The notes: generated by a model not told the origin, from the sequence alone. Shown: positions 9,001 through 18,883, counted from the stretch's first letter. The stretch is DNA of 64,000 nt from Brenneria sp. hezel4-2-4 (GCF_013155275.1 NZ_JABJXS010000004.1:248001-312000); one strand, 5' to 3'. Made by a program: numbers and translations.

Positions 9001-12000
9001 CGCGATGAGGCTGTAAGCGAATGCGGACCGGCACCGTATTACTAAACAGGCCAATGTGATCGCCGGTCCCCGCCGGCCCGGCAAAGCGCCCGGATACCGG
9101 CGTGCCGAACACCACGTCGTCGCGGCCGCTGACGGCGCCCAGCAGGGTCGCCCAAATTCCCTGTAGCAGCGTATTTAGCGTCAGCCCCCAGCGCAGGCGC
9201 AGTGATTCCAGACCGCGTTGCAATTCCGGCTCCAACGTTACCGGCAAGCGGCGCATCGCGCCTTGCGTAGACGGAGCGTCGCCGAACAGCACGCAGGGCG
9301 CGACGTCCGTCAGCGTTTCGCGCCAGGCGGCTTGCGCCGGCCCTTTGTCGCGCGACGTCAATCGGGCGATCACCGCGGCGTAATCCGCCTGCGGCGTCGG
9401 CAGGGAAGCCGTCATACCGCCAAACACAAACAGCAGTTCGCGCAACATAATGGCGGAAGACCAACCATCGGCCACCAGATGATGCGCGACGATCAACAGG
9501 GTTGAACGCCGTGAGGAAAATTGCACCAGCACCGCCCTTACCAGCGGCGCATCACTGCCGTCAATCAGCAGATCGCGATCCAGTTCCTCCTGTTCGATCC
9601 GTTGCAGGTGCCGCTGTTGCTCCCGCTCGTCCATGCCGCGCAGATCGTGCTGGCGCCACGGCCAGCGGTTATCCGTAGACCGCCGGGGCAAAATTTGCAA
9701 TGGCGCGTCGCACAGCGTGGTATCAAAGCATGCGTTGAGCTGCGGGTGACGATCCAGCATGCTGTTCAGCGCCGCCTTTATCCGCGCCGCCGTCAGCGCC
9801 CCGTCAAAATCAAAGCGACTCAAAGCGTTATAATTGCCGCTGCCGTCTCCCAGTTGGGCATGGAACAACAATCCCTGCTGTAACGGTAAGGTCGGCAAGA
9901 CCCAACTGACCGGGCCGTATTTAGCGCCGACGCGCGCCATCAGCGCCTTGTCGTCGGTCAGCAGCGGCAACGTCGGGGGCGTGTCGTCATCGTGCCAGGC
10001 GCTCATGGCGGGCGCCATCGCCAGCGGAGTGCGCAGGGAGAAAATGTCCCTTGCCGACAACTGATAACCGGCCTGTCGCAGGGCATTAGCCAACATCATG
10101 GCCGAAATACTGTCGCCGCCCTGTAAAAAGAAATCCTCATCGGCGTAAAAAGCCTCCAGACGCAATACCGCGGCGATGGCATCGCACAACAGTCGCTCAC
10201 GGGCATTTTGCGGCCGTCGCCGTGGTAATCGCTTCGCTTCGGGCTGCGGCAATGCGCGGCGATCAATTTTGCCGCTGCTGGTGATCGGCAACTGCGGCAG
10301 CACGACCAGTTGACTGGGCAGCATGTATTCCGGGATACGCTCTCGCAGCCGGGCATAGAGTCGCTCGCTGACCCGTTCCGGCTCCGCCGCCAACGCCTCG
10401 CCCACCGCGCAGTAGGCCGCCAGTTGAAAACGTCCCGCCGTTTCGCGGGTTACCACCGCGGCGCTTTCCACCTCCGGCAGCGCCGAGAGCGCGTTTTCCA
10501 CCTCGCCCAGTTCAATTCGATAGCCACGGATCTTAACCTGATGGTCGATACGGCCGACGAAATCAAGCTGACCGTCAGCGCGCCAGCGTACCAGATCGCC
10601 GGTACGATAGAGTCGTTCGCCCTGGCCGAACGGCGAGGCGACAAACCGCGCGGCGGTCAACCCCGCTCTGCCAAGATAACCGCGCGCCAGTCCGGCGCCG
10701 CCCAGATAAAGCTCACCGATAGCGCCAACCGGCGTCGGCTGCAATCGGGCATCCAGCACCCAGACGCACATGCCGGACACCGGCCGGCCGATGACCGGCT
10801 CCGCGGCGTCCGCCGGATCGGCAATCACGCTGTCGACCGTACACTCCGTCGGGCCATAATAGTTGCGCGCCGCCACCTGCGGATGCTGCCTGAGTTGCTG
10901 CCACAGCGCAGGGGATACCGCCTCGCCGCCCAGCAGGATCATCAGCGGCTGATGCCTGCCCGACGCGAATAATCCCGCGGCCAGCATCTGTGTCAGCATC
11001 AACGGCGTCACTTCAATAATGTCGGTGCGCTGACGTTGGATCGCCGTTACCAGCGCCAGCGCATCGCGGCGGGTATCATCATCAAACAGATCCATTATCT
11101 GGCCGTCGAGCATCCCCAGCAGCGGATCCCAACTGGCGTCAAACACCCAGGCGGCGCTGTGCCCGGTATGCAATCGCCGGGTCTCTCCCCGGTCGGACAA
11201 CCTCTTCGCCGCCGCCGCAAACGCGCCGGCCCGGTGGACGTTGAGCAGATTGAGCAGCGCGCCATGCGTATTCATCACCCCTTTCGGCCGACCGGTGGAT
11301 CCTGAGGTATAGATGATATAAGCCAGATGATCCCCGCGCAGCGAAAACCCACGTTCGGCATCGTCCGGCGGCAGATCTCTGACTGCCGTCAGACACTCGC
11401 TGTCCAGGCACAGCGTGGGGATCGTCGCACAAGCGGCAAAGCGCGAACGCCAGGCCTCAATAGTTATCAACCGCTCTGGCTGGCTCTCGGCGATCGTCAT
11501 CGCCAACCGCTCCGGCGGAGAATCCGCATCCAATACCATGATCACCTGACCGGCCATCATCACCGCCAGCATCGCCACCACGCATTCGGGGCCGCGCGGC
11601 AGTAGAATAGCCACCGGAGACTGCGGCTTTCCATCAAGCAACCTACGCGCCAACCGCGAGGCCCGTTGCCGCAGTTGACGATAGCTGATGTTTTCGTCTT
11701 TCCAACGCAGAGCGACCGCCTCCGGCTGCTGCGCGCATTGCCGCAGAAAGGCATCCAGCACCGAGGTTTCATGCTCAATGCAGCGGGTTACGCCGCCGTC
11801 GCTCCAGCGAGAGAGCCGGTCTCGCGCCGTCTCATCCAGCAGGCTGGCTTCGCCGACCGCTAACGAGGCATTGCCGGCGAACTGGCGCAGCAACAGCGGT
11901 AAACAGGCGGCGTAATCCGCCAGTTGCTGCTGCTGGTAACGCGCCTGGTTTGCCAACAGCTCCACGCTGAGCGCGCCGTTCTCGTCAATATACAGGTCGA

Positions 12001-13195
12001 TCTCAAGGTCGCTTACCGGCCCCGATGCCAACGGGTGCGTGATGGCCTTAACGCCGTGGAACTCAAGCTGATAATCGAATAATTTGATATTAAAGGTCGG
12101 GCCCATCATCCCCTGGCTTTCGCCGATACGGCCGAGATCGCGCAACAGTTGTTCGCCATCGTAGGCCTGATGACGCCGTACCGCCTTAAGCTCCGCCGCC
12201 ACGACGCGCGCCACCTCATACAACGTCGCGTCGGGATCGGCATAGATCGGCACCGGCAGGACATTCACTACCGGGCCGATGGCGTTTAATGCTTGCGACC
12301 CCATCCGGCGCATAAAGGTGAATCCCGCCGTATAGGCCGTTCTGCCGCCCAGACGCCCCACCCAGACCGCCGTCAGGGCCAGGGCGATTTCCATGACGCT
12401 TAGCCGCGTGGTCAGCGAGGGTGCCGTCAGTTGCGCAAAATCGTCGGCATCCAGACGCAGCGAATAACGCAACACATGCGGTGAAGGGCGACTATCGGAC
12501 AGCGGCTGCGCCGCGAGGCTGACCGGCGGCGGCAACTGTCGACATTTGTCCAGCCAGAAAATTTTGTCGCGCGCGCAGGCGGCGACATGCCGCTCGTCAA
12601 GATATTCCCGCACCACGGCGGAAAAAGGCGTAAACGGCGACGGGCCGGCGGAAACGCCGTCACAGAGAGCATGATAGATATGCGCAATCCTGCGGGTCAG
12701 CGCGGTAAAACTGAAACCGTCGACCATCAGATGATGATAACGCTGATACCAGAACCAGCGTGCCGGAGCGGTGCTGAGGCGGAACAGGATATGCCGGTAC
12801 AGTACCTCATCGCCGCCGGCCCGCAGATTACCGGCCAAATCCTGACGCATCATTGCCAGCGCCGCGGCGGGCGCATCCGCCTCATGGCTGAGATCGATGT
12901 ATTCGGGATGGGGTAAATTACCGTCGTCCCCCGCCCCCGGCAGGATTTGCACCACCCCGCCATCCCGCTCGGCAAAACGCGCCCTGACGGTATCGGCCTC
13001 CATCAGCCCCTGCCGGATCGCGTCGAGCATACGGTCCGGCGTCAGTTCACCGTTGATGTCGACATAGTGGGCCACCGCGAAGGTATTCGACCAGGGCGAG
13101 AGTTGATCGGCGAACCAGATACCAGGCTGCGCAGCCACCATCGGCAACACTTGCAACGCGGTGCTGGTATCCGGGGATAGGGATGTATCGGTCAT
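6023..13195 (-). CDS. Two-module siderophore NRPS, C-A-T-C-A-T-TE (EntF-like)
   Basis: A 2390-residue synthetase, almost twice the length of E. coli EntF (about 1290). Domains in order: condensation 1 with HHLMVDG at 154-160; adenylation 1 with a [10 protein letters not shown] core near 630; carrier 1 with GGDS, Ser1029; condensation 2 with HHLVADG from 1238; adenylation 2 with a [10 protein letters not shown] core near 1690; carrier 2 with GGHS, Ser2097; thioesterase with GYSLGG, Ser2231. No epimerisation domain is seen. Read by eye, the adenylation-2 pocket is D-V-W-H-F-S-L-V-D, the EntF serine code. Adenylation 1 reads D-A-D-E-L-G-Y-V-D, with acidic residues where a basic side chain would sit. 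I infer assembly of dihydroxybenzoyl-(Lys/Arg/Orn)-Ser units, released or oligomerised by the thioesterase. The start ATG has AGGAGA nine bases upstream. It sits in a fes-mbtH-NRPS run; the entF symbol is withheld because the product probably differs. Confidence 0.93.
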   Translation of the reverse strand: MTDTSLSPDTSTALQVLPMVAAQPGIWFADQLSPWSNTFAVAHYVDINGELTPDRMLDAIRQGLMEADTVRARFAERDGGVVQILPGAGDDGNLPHPEYIDLSHEADAPAAALAMMRQDLAGNLRAGGDEVLYRHILFRLSTAPARWFWYQRYHHLMVDGFSFTALTRRIAHIYHALCDGVSAGPSPFTPFSAVVREYLDERHVAACARDKIFWLDKCRQLPPPVSLAAQPLSDSRPSPHVLRYSLRLDADDFAQLTAPSLTTRLSVMEIALALTAVWVGRLGGRTAYTAGFTFMRRMGSQALNAIGPVVNVLPVPIYADPDATLYEVARVVAAELKAVRRHQAYDGEQLLRDLGRIGESQGMMGPTFNIKLFDYQLEFHGVKAITHPLASGPVSDLEIDLYIDENGALSVELLANQARYQQQQLADYAACLPLLLRQFAGNASLAVGEASLLDETARDRLSRWSDGGVTRCIEHETSVLDAFLRQCAQQPEAVALRWKDENISYRQLRQRASRLARRLLDGKPQSPVAILLPRGPECVVAMLAVMMAGQVIMVLDADSPPERLAMTIAESQPERLITIEAWRSRFAACATIPTLCLDSECLTAVRDLPPDDAERGFSLRGDHLAYIIYTSGSTGRPKGVMNTHGALLNLLNVHRAGAFAAAAKRLSDRGETRRLHTGHSAAWVFDASWDPLLGMLDGQIMDLFDDDTRRDALALVTAIQRQRTDIIEVTPLMLTQMLAAGLFASGRHQPLMILLGGEAVSPALWQQLRQHPQVAARNYYGPTECTVDSVIADPADAAEPVIGRPVSGMCVWVLDARLQPTPVGAIGELYLGGAGLARGYLGRAGLTAARFVASPFGQGERLYRTGDLVRWRADGQLDFVGRIDHQVKIRGYRIELGEVENALSALPEVESAAVVTRETAGRFQLAAYCAVGEALAAEPERVSERLYARLRERIPEYMLPSQLVVLPQLPITSSGKIDRRALPQPEAKRLPRRRPQNARERLLCDAIAAVLRLEAFYADEDFFLQGGDSISAMMLANALRQAGYQLSARDIFSLRTPLAMAPAMSAWHDDDTPPTLPLLTDDKALMARVGAKYGPVSWVLPTLPLQQGLLFHAQLGDGSGNYNALSRFDFDGALTAARIKAALNSMLDRHPQLNACFDTTLCDAPLQILPRRSTDNRWPWRQHDLRGMDEREQQRHLQRIEQEELDRDLLIDGSDAPLVRAVLVQFSSRRSTLLIVAHHLVADGWSSAIMLRELLFVFGGMTASLPTPQADYAAVIARLTSRDKGPAQAAWRETLTDVAPCVLFGDAPSTQGAMRRLPVTLEPELQRGLESLRLRWGLTLNTLLQGIWATLLGAVSGRDDVVFGTPVSGRFAGPAGTGDHIGLFSNTVPVRIRLQPHRALLEQLVQIQPKQVDLLAHDNLGLGEIQQLAGGEALFDTLLVVENYPDEGELLHRPFGEVRCTSMCNRGYTHYPLTLMAVPGDTLSLHLEYRAGQVDADAMALRLQLLFRQLVAAPERPLAALSLLSESEQAMLRHANQTGHEVMPDTLSGLLARQAVRSPQAVALVDETHSLSYAEVREQVERLAQRLAAAGVIPGDTVAVALPRSIFLSLALMAVVEAGAAYLPLDTGYPDERLQLMIDDAQPRLIITDATQRGRFAASGQIFSYGSLLTADRDLPPCRQAPSPHHPAYIIYTSGSTSRPKGVVIAHNAIVNRLLWMQHQFPLGADDVVLQKTPCSFDVSVWEFFWPLMVGATLVMAPPEAHRDPAALMALTEKHRITTMHFVPSMLAAFVDALDDENAVRTCATLRRVFCSGEALSTELSRVWERMTGVPLYNLYGPTEAAVDVSWHDAYSQALSAVSGVSVPIGRPVWNTGLRILDPWLRPVPPGVAGELYLTGEQLAQGYLHRRELTASRFVADPGAVGKRMYCTGDVARWLPGGEVEYLGRRDDQLKIRGQRIEPGEIESALAALPGVHQAAVQARILGQRGSTAGADARQLVGYVVPEAAAQLDGEALRAALALQLPAHMVPVAVVILPSLPLSANGKLDRKALPLPEESGGRRGRPPRPGLETQLAGLFARLLERDDVNATDDFFALGGHSLLAMRLAAELRRELDKPVSVGQLMVASSVEKLAQLLDGERAGEEMRRAGFDQVLPLRSGEGHPLFCIHPASGFAWQFSVLPRYLASRWAVIGLQSPRPEGPIARCATMDEVCEHHLVNLRRVQPHGPYHLMGYSLGGTVAQGIAARLQAQGETVAFLGLLDTYPPETQDWTASMDEKARQEVDNERDLFMAASAETVDLALERQKRSMFDDIEANYADSVRLLSQTRTARYQGEATLFVAKGSLPEGMDVQAVWAPYVRRLRVFELDCCHIDIISPASLARLGPLIDKVLSGL

Positions 13196-13221
13196 GAGCT
13201 AAAATCTCCTGGCTTGGTGAA

Positions 13222-13446
13222 TTATGAGGCTTGTTGCGCATTGCGCAGACCGGCGGGCCGCATATCGGTCCAGTGGGCCTCAAGCCAGGCGACGCACTCC
13301 GCGCGCGGCAAGGGGCCCAGCACGGTTCGCCAGCCTGGCGGAATCGCCTTGAAATCCGGCCATAAGCTGTACTGCTCCTCATCATTCATTAGCACCAGGA
13401 AAGAATAACGTTCATCATCGAACGGATTTTGTATTTGCTGTTCCAT
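13222..13446 (-). CDS. ybdZ: MbtH-family NRPS partner protein (YbdZ-like)
   Basis: A 74-residue MbtH protein. These bind NRPS adenylation domains and are often needed for their solubility and activity. The family signature is clear: NPFDDERYSFLVLMNDEEQY, SLWPDF, P-x-GW and a C-terminal W-I/L-x-x-x-W-T-D-x-RP pattern (here WLEAHWTDMRPAGLR). It lies one base after fes and 26 bases before the NRPS gene, the same order as fes-ybdZ-entF in E. coli, so the three are surely cotranscribed. Probable partners are both adenylation domains of the adjacent synthetase. Confidence 0.95.
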   Translation of the reverse strand: MEQQIQNPFDDERYSFLVLMNDEEQYSLWPDFKAIPPGWRTVLGPLPRAECVAWLEAHWTDMRPAGLRNAQQAS

Positions 13447-13447
13447 G

Positions 13448-14794
13448 TTAGGGTTCCTGTCTGATAGGGGTGATTGGCCCCGCCGGTGAGTTGGCCTGCC
13501 AGTGCGGGAAATCCGGCGACCAAAGAGCCGTCAGGCCGTCAATGAGTCCGCCCCGCCAGCACAGGGCGTCGTGACCGCCGGTAAACTCCCTGTAACACAG
13601 AGGGTGGTGGGTATGGCGCAATACCTCGAACAGGCGTTGATTAACCCGGTGGATCAACGTCTCGCGCCGTCCGGCCTCCATAAAGATTTTCAGTGTGTCG
13701 CGACTTCCCAGCCCCTGTTTAATTTGTTCAATCAACCAGCATTCACCGTCTGCGGCTTCGGTTGCCTGGATCAGATCCTGACGCGGCCACCAGAAGGAGC
13801 CGGATTGACTCAGCACGCAGCCGAAACGTTGCGGCCAGTGTAGTCCGGCGAACAGCGCCGCCAGCCCCCCATAGCTTTGTCCGGCCACGATGGTGGTGGC
13901 GGCCTCGTCCTGATAGGCGCACATGTCGGCGATCTGCGGCAACAGCTCTTCCTGTAGCGCCAGCCAAAACCGATCGTTACAGGTCAACTCCCTGCTCCGA
14001 TGCGCGCTATCTATCGCATCGATCAGCAGATAAACCGCTTGCGGCAACTGCCCGGATTGCGTCTGTTTCATCAGCGCCGACCATATGGGCATACCGGATG
14101 CCCAGAACTGGCCGTCCAGCAGGATCGCCAATGGACGCTTATCGGGCTGCGCGTCACCGGTAGTGAAAATCCAGACGGTGCGAGAGTTGCCAAGGCGCTG
14201 GCTGTGCCAGCGATAGGATTGCAAGCGCGCCGCCGGAGGCTGGCGGCCGAGGCCGAGATCAAAGTCGCGCCAGGCCGGTTGCGGCGGCGCATCGGGCAGA
14301 TGCAACCCCGACAGGGATTGCCCACGGCTGCCATGCCAGAAACTGTGTCGGTTGAGGGGATCGTGCGTCGCCCGGTTCAGCGTCTTGCACCACCACTCCC
14401 GCTGCGCCAGACGCTGGCTGCGGCTATCTCCCTCAGGCGGGTTAAAACGCTGATGGTCGGCGGCGGGGATAAAGGAATAGCTGCCGCGCCAGTCCGATGC
14501 CAGAATGGTGCTCCAGTGCCAGACATCGGTGCCCGGCAAACGTTCCATGGACTCCGGCGACATTTTATGGTGGTCGGTAACGCAATTAATATCTATCCAC
14601 ACATAGCGAGTGACGGATGTGCGCTCGCTGCCTTGCGGATCGCGCCAAAAGAAAGTAACCCGGTAATGGCCGGTCGGAAGTCTTTCCAACCGCGGTATCT
14701 CCCCCTCGCTCAATTCACGCCACCATGCCTCACTGCCGGCATCATGCCGATGCAGCATCAATTGAATCGGGGGTTGCTCAGCATAGTGATTCAT
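13448..14794 (-). CDS. fes: Ferric siderophore esterase Fes
   Basis: A 448-residue cytoplasmic esterase of the Fes type. It hydrolyses the serine-ester backbone of imported ferric catecholates to free iron. The N-terminal Fes domain (YRVTFFWRDP, HWSTILASDWRGSYSFIP) is followed by an esterase-D-like alpha/beta hydrolase domain: LAILLDGQFWA, nucleophile elbow AGQSYGG with Ser307, and the terminal GGHDALCWRGGL carrying the catalytic His. Its presence implies that the siderophore made here contains ester bonds, in agreement with serine in module 2 and an oligomerising thioesterase. It is first in the fes-ybdZ-NRPS run. I see no Fur box directly upstream, so it may be read through from the receptor gene. 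Confidence 0.93.
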   Translation of the reverse strand: MNHYAEQPPIQLMLHRHDAGSEAWWRELSEGEIPRLERLPTGHYRVTFFWRDPQGSERTSVTRYVWIDINCVTDHHKMSPESMERLPGTDVWHWSTILASDWRGSYSFIPAADHQRFNPPEGDSRSQRLAQREWWCKTLNRATHDPLNRHSFWHGSRGQSLSGLHLPDAPPQPAWRDFDLGLGRQPPAARLQSYRWHSQRLGNSRTVWIFTTGDAQPDKRPLAILLDGQFWASGMPIWSALMKQTQSGQLPQAVYLLIDAIDSAHRSRELTCNDRFWLALQEELLPQIADMCAYQDEAATTIVAGQSYGGLAALFAGLHWPQRFGCVLSQSGSFWWPRQDLIQATEAADGECWLIEQIKQGLGSRDTLKIFMEAGRRETLIHRVNQRLFEVLRHTHHPLCYREFTGGHDALCWRGGLIDGLTALWSPDFPHWQANSPAGPITPIRQEP

Positions 14795-14898
14795 TGAAAT
14801 TACTCTCTCTGCCGTGAGCCGATTTAATCGCGTTCTCCCAGGTTGCTCTGAAACTTGGATGTGATAACCCGGAACAGCGATGTAAAAGAGGGTTGACC

Positions 14899-14927
14899 AC
14901 CATGGCGACCGAAACGATCGCCATGGT
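14899..14927 (-). terminator. Hairpin after the receptor gene
   Basis: ACCATGGCGA (14899-14908) and TCGCCATGGT (14918-14927) form a 10-bp perfect stem with a 9-base loop, 20 bases after the receptor stop in its direction of transcription. The sequence that follows (CCCTCTTTTAC) has only a short T-run, so it may be a weak terminator that lowers, without abolishing, read-through into fes. Confidence 0.5.
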
Positions 14928-14947
14928 CTGTTCAGTGATGAGAGGCG

Positions 14948-17125
14948 CTACCACTCATAATTCACCGTCGCGGTAACCGTACGCCCGATACCGTAGAAGC
15001 AGGCGGTGGCGGAAGCACACGAGGCGACATATTTTTTGTCGAACATATTATTCAGATTGATCTGCGCCGACACGCCTTTCAGCGATGGCGTCAGACCGCC
15101 CAGTTCATAGCTGACTTTCGCATCGTATAAGTCGGCGGCGGGAACTTTAAAGGTGTTCTGGGCGTTACCCTGGCTGGTGCCGATATATCTGGCGCCCAGA
15201 CCAAGACCGAGACCGTTCGCCGCGCCGGAGTGGAAATTATATTCCCCCCACAGTGAAGCCATATGCGAGGGAATACGCGCCGGGGTTTTACCTTGCGTAC
15301 CGGCCACGGTGGTTTTGACGGTTTCGGAATCGATATAGCTATAGGAGGCGATCAGGTTGATGGATTCGGTCAATGCCGAATGCACTTCCGCCTCCAGTCC
15401 CTGATTGCGGATTTCGCCGATCTGTTCAAACCAGCCCAGGCTGCTGTTATAGGTGGACACGTTCTGCTGGCGCAAATCGTAGAGCGACAGGCTCATCAAG
15501 GTATTCCAGCCCGGCGGCTGATATTTGACCCCGACTTCCACCTGTTTGCCGGTGGTCGGATCAAAAGGCGCAGCGCCCGGCGCACGGTTGGTTTGCAGGT
15601 TGGGTTCGAACGACGTGCTGTAGCTGATATACGGCGAAACGCCGTTATCGAAGGCATACAGCAACGCCGCGCGGCCGGTGAACTTGTTATCGTTTTGCTG
15701 GATCTGAGTGCTGTCGAGATAGTCGTTGGTGCGTACTTCCGTCCAGTCGTAGCGCCCCGACAGCAACAGGTTCCAGTTATTCCATTCCATTTGATCCTGC
15801 GCGTAGACGCCGAACTGATCCAGCGTCTGTAACTCATCCGTTGCCTTGCTCAGAGTGCTCTCATCCACTGATATACCATAGCTGGGAGAGGACCAATCAA
15901 TTTGGTAGCTGGTACTGCTGCCCCGCCACAGTTTCTGCCGATCCTTATTCCATTTATAGTCAAGGCCGGTCAACACCAGATGATCCACCGCCCCGGTGGC
16001 GAACTGGGCCTGTAACTGATTATCCAGCACAAACTCATCGGTATCACGCTCTTCTACCTGAGCGCGTCGGTTCAGCACATAGGTACTGGCGGAGTTTGCA
16101 TAGACAAAGTATTTGTATTTCTGATTGATATTGGCGTAGCGCGCATTTTGCCTGAAAGTAAATATCTCGCCGAAGTTATGTTCAAACTCATAGCCAATAG
16201 CGGATTGCTCGCGCTCTGACAGATTAAAGGACGGATCGCTGACATTAAAATCACGGGGAATATAACCCCGCTCGGTGCCGAATACCGTACCCACCGACGG
16301 CAGGAAGTTGCGGTAGCCGGCATCGGGATCTTTCTGGAAACTGGTCAGCAACGTGAAGCGGGTATCGATATTGGGATACCAGGTCAGCGACGGCGCAATC
16401 GCGTAGCGCGTCTCTTTGTAATCCTTGACCTGATTATTCTGGGTGCGCGCCAGACCGTTGAGGCGATACAGCAGGGTATTGTCATCATTCAATGCGCCGC
16501 CAAAGTCAAACGCCCCCTGGGCCAGCTCATTATTGCCGCCTTTGATCTGGACTTTGCGTATCGGGGTGGCCGTCGGACGTTTGCTGGTCATACTGACCAG
16601 GCCGCCGGGATTGACCTGGCCGTAGAGCACCGACGCCGGGCCTCTGACCACTTCCACCCGCTCCAGCAACCAGGGTTCAATCACTCCGGTTTGCGACCCG
16701 GCCGAACCGCCGAAACTCAAACCGTCCAAAAATCGCGGTACATAGGAAAATCCGCGAATAAACACCTCATCATAACGGTTGGAACTGCCGCGGTACTCAG
16801 AAATCACCCCGGCGGAATAGCGCAACGCCTGCGGAACCGAGGACACATCCTGCGCATCCATCTGATCGCGGGTGACAACGGAAATAGATTGCGGCGTTTT
16901 TATCAATGGCGTTGCGGTTTTACTGCCGGCCTGGCTGGTGGTCGCCACCATTCCCTTAAGCGGCGCGGTGGGCGATTCATTTGTTGTTCCGGCGACCACT
17001 GTGATGGTGTCGCCCTGTGAGCCGGCCGTTGTGTCTGCCGCCATGCCCGGAACTGGGTGCACTATTGCCAGTACCCATCCCATATGCAAGCAGGCATGAA
17101 AACTTTTTTTATGCTTTATTTTCAT
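14948..17125 (-). CDS. TonB-dependent siderophore receptor, ferrichrome/chrysobactin type
   Basis: A 725-residue outer-membrane receptor with a signal peptide (cleavage near GMAADT) and a TonB-box-like DTITVVAG right after it. The plug domain is clear (TPQSISVVTRDQMDAQ, YSAGVISEYRG, FIRGF, LLERVEVVRGPASVLYGQ, PGGLVSMTSKRP), as is a 22-strand barrel that ends in aromatic Trp (TATVNYEW). The plug and barrel blocks resemble FhuE/FoxA/FcuA and the Dickeya chrysobactin receptor Fct more than FepA, so the imported ligand is probably not enterobactin itself. It is preceded by an excellent Fur-type palindrome and faces the same way as fes, ybdZ and the NRPS gene, unlike the divergent fepA-fes of E. 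coli. The fct symbol is withheld because only a database comparison could settle it. Confidence 0.9.
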   Translation of the reverse strand: MKIKHKKSFHACLHMGWVLAIVHPVPGMAADTTAGSQGDTITVVAGTTNESPTAPLKGMVATTSQAGSKTATPLIKTPQSISVVTRDQMDAQDVSSVPQALRYSAGVISEYRGSSNRYDEVFIRGFSYVPRFLDGLSFGGSAGSQTGVIEPWLLERVEVVRGPASVLYGQVNPGGLVSMTSKRPTATPIRKVQIKGGNNELAQGAFDFGGALNDDNTLLYRLNGLARTQNNQVKDYKETRYAIAPSLTWYPNIDTRFTLLTSFQKDPDAGYRNFLPSVGTVFGTERGYIPRDFNVSDPSFNLSEREQSAIGYEFEHNFGEIFTFRQNARYANINQKYKYFVYANSASTYVLNRRAQVEERDTDEFVLDNQLQAQFATGAVDHLVLTGLDYKWNKDRQKLWRGSSTSYQIDWSSPSYGISVDESTLSKATDELQTLDQFGVYAQDQMEWNNWNLLLSGRYDWTEVRTNDYLDSTQIQQNDNKFTGRAALLYAFDNGVSPYISYSTSFEPNLQTNRAPGAAPFDPTTGKQVEVGVKYQPPGWNTLMSLSLYDLRQQNVSTYNSSLGWFEQIGEIRNQGLEAEVHSALTESINLIASYSYIDSETVKTTVAGTQGKTPARIPSHMASLWGEYNFHSGAANGLGLGLGARYIGTSQGNAQNTFKVPAADLYDAKVSYELGGLTPSLKGVSAQINLNNMFDKKYVASCASATACFYGIGRTVTATVNYEW

Positions 17126-17210
17126 ATAATTAACCTTTGCGCAATATTGTTAACATCATCCCATGTAACCCTATTTTTTTGCCAAAAAACCTTAGCACAG
17201 CAAAAATGCA

Positions 17211-17243
17211 AAATGCTAATGATATTTATTATCATTAGCATTT
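17211..17243. promoter_or_regulatory. Perfect palindromic Fur-type operator upstream of the receptor
   Basis: AATGCTAATGATA (17212-17224) and TATCATTAGCATT (17230-17242) are exact inverted copies around TTTAT, extending by one more A/T pair. The core contains the Fur half-sites TGATA/TATCA, and the location about 90 bases before the receptor start is right for an iron-controlled promoter. Transcribed as RNA it could also fold as a hairpin after fepC, so it may additionally act as a weak terminator. Confidence 0.72.
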
Positions 17244-17316
17244 TTTTAATTAGCGGCGGAATTTTGGTTTTTTAATGCCTGAGCAGGCATATGGGATGTG
17301 GGCTTATCGGCAACGG

Positions 17317-18147
17317 TCAGGCGATAGCAACACCCGGGATCGGGTGGTAACGTCCACACGGCACAATCAGCGGCGTGTGAGATACCGGGTCGTCAATAAT
17401 CACGCAAGGCATGCCGAACACCTGTCTGATCAGGTCGGCGCTGACGATCTCGGAAGGTTTCCCTTGCGCCATAAGCCGTCCGGCCTGCATAACGATCAGA
17501 TGGTCGGCATAACGACAGGCCTGATTCAGATCGTGCAGCACCGCCACCAGCGTACGGTCATGTTGCTGGTGAAGATCGCGAAACAGATCGAGCAGATCAA
17601 TCTGATGCGCCATATCCAGCCAGGTGGTGGGCTCATCCAGCAGCAACAGCGAGGTCTGCTGCGCCAGCACCATGGCTATCCATACCCGTTGGCGCTGACC
17701 GCCAGATAGTTCATCCACGCTACGCTCAGCCAGTGAACTGACGTTGGTGGCGAGCATCGCCTGCTCTACCGCTTCCTGATCCGCCGCGCTCCACGGTTTC
17801 AACAGGTTCTGATGCGGATAGCGCCCGCGCGCCACCAGATCAGCCACCGTGATGTTATCCGGTACGATGGCATGCTGCGGCAGCAGGCCGATTTGCCGGG
17901 CCAGCGCTTTAGTGGGGAGATGATGAATGTTTTTGCCATCCAGCAGCACCTCTCCCGCCAGCGGTTTCAATAACCGGCACAGCGCCCGCAGCAACGTGGA
18001 TTTACCGCAGGCATTAGGGCCGATAATCACACTGAATTGATTATCCGGAATGGTGACGCTCAATGCTTCGGCGATGATTTTTTTATCGTACGCAAGCGTA
18101 AGGTCGGTGGCGTGCAAGAGACTCGTCATCAATGCTTTACTCTTCAT
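17317..18147 (-). CDS. fepC: Ferric siderophore ABC transporter ATPase FepC
   Basis: A 276-residue ATPase of the FepC/FhuC type that powers FepDG. Visible motifs: Walker A GPNACGKST (with the Asn-Ala-Cys seen in FepC-type ATPases), LPQ Q-loop, signature LSGGQRQRVW, Walker B LLLLDEPTTWLD and switch His in VLHDLNQACRYADH. The start at 18147 gives MKSKALMTSLL; an internal ATG at 18129 has AAGAG about ten bases upstream and is a fair alternative. The gene is separated from fepDG by the biosynthetic genes, as in many enterobacteria, and lies upstream of the receptor on the same strand. No convincing Fur box was seen directly before it. Confidence 0.92.
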   Translation of the reverse strand: MKSKALMTSLLHATDLTLAYDKKIIAEALSVTIPDNQFSVIIGPNACGKSTLLRALCRLLKPLAGEVLLDGKNIHHLPTKALARQIGLLPQHAIVPDNITVADLVARGRYPHQNLLKPWSAADQEAVEQAMLATNVSSLAERSVDELSGGQRQRVWIAMVLAQQTSLLLLDEPTTWLDMAHQIDLLDLFRDLHQQHDRTLVAVLHDLNQACRYADHLIVMQAGRLMAQGKPSEIVSADLIRQVFGMPCVIIDDPVSHTPLIVPCGRYHPIPGVAIA

Positions 18148-18220
18148 AATTGCCGTAAAATTTTAATTAATCATCATGCCAGAAGTCTTCGTGCCTATTC
18201 TACGTACATGATGTTTCACC

Positions 18221-18883
18221 TCAGGGTTTTCCCGGATTTTCCTTCTCCGTATCCTCGCCATCATCTTCTTTCACCGGCGTACTGGCGGTCAGCAAATAGG
18301 GCGACTGCTGCCAGCGGGTGCGGCGGTTCTGCAACAGGGTACGGGTTAGAATGATGCCGATCGCCAGCGACAGCAGAATCATCAAGCGCAGAATATTGGT
18401 GGTGTTGTCCACCTGCTTGGCTTCGGTCTCCAGCACGTGCGTATCGAGCGTAATACGTAGAAAACCGATCGGACCGTCTTTGCCCTCAATGGGCTGCACC
18501 AACTGATAGTTAAAGTAACTGCCGACCCGATTGCCATCCAATGCCAGCCGATCCCGGAGCTGAACCTGCTCGCCGGCGCGGGCGATCAACGAACCATCCT
18601 GCTGATAAATGCCGGCATCCAGAATACGGCTATGATCGGTAAGTTGCTTAAGGATATTATTGATTTTCAGGCTGTTATCGTCAGCGCTTTCCATCAGCGG
18701 AGAGAGGCTGTAGGCAACCTGGCTGGTCAAGGTGCGCGCCAGCTCTTCCACCTGTTCGGAGCGCGCCATCTGGTGACTCAGACTAAAATAAGAAGCGCCC
18801 TGCATCAGTATCACCAGCAGAGCTAAGCAAATCAGCACAATGGCTGTGCGATGTAGGCGAAATTTTACCCGTGCCCGAACCAT
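18221..18883 (-). CDS. ytjB: Membrane protein of the Smp/YtjB family
   Basis: A 220-residue inner-membrane protein orthologous to E. coli YtjB (Smp), the gene divergent from serB. The N-terminal cytoplasmic stretch KFRLHRTAIVLICLALLVIL leads into helix 1, a periplasmic domain follows (QLTDHSRILDAGIYQQDGSL, GPIGFLRITLDTHVLETEAKQVDNT), then helix 2 (LRLMILLSLAIGIILTRTLLQ) and a tail with RTRWQQSPYLLTAS. The frame opens at 18991, but homology begins at the ATG at 18883. The biochemical role is not established; in Salmonella the family has been linked to motility and virulence phenotypes. The acidic C-terminal tail is usual. Confidence 0.88.
   Translation of the reverse strand: MVRARVKFRLHRTAIVLICLALLVILMQGASYFSLSHQMARSEQVEELARTLTSQVAYSLSPLMESADDNSLKINNILKQLTDHSRILDAGIYQQDGSLIARAGEQVQLRDRLALDGNRVGSYFNYQLVQPIEGKDGPIGFLRITLDTHVLETEAKQVDNTTNILRLMILLSLAIGIILTRTLLQNRRTRWQQSPYLLTASTPVKEDDGEDTEKENPGKP

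Noticed and set aside
8362-9505. Plus-strand frames within the NRPS gene
   Set aside because: Gln/Arg-rich shadow frames with no recognisable domain or ribosome sites.
9400-10100. Epimerisation domain in the NRPS
   Set aside because: The second HHxxxDG-bearing domain is followed directly by an adenylation domain and sits at the normal condensation position; only two such domains exist, one per module.
17211-17243. Palindrome read solely as a fepC terminator
   Set aside because: In the direction of fepC transcription it is AT-rich with only a short T-run, and it carries Fur half-sites at operator distance from the receptor; the operator reading is preferred.
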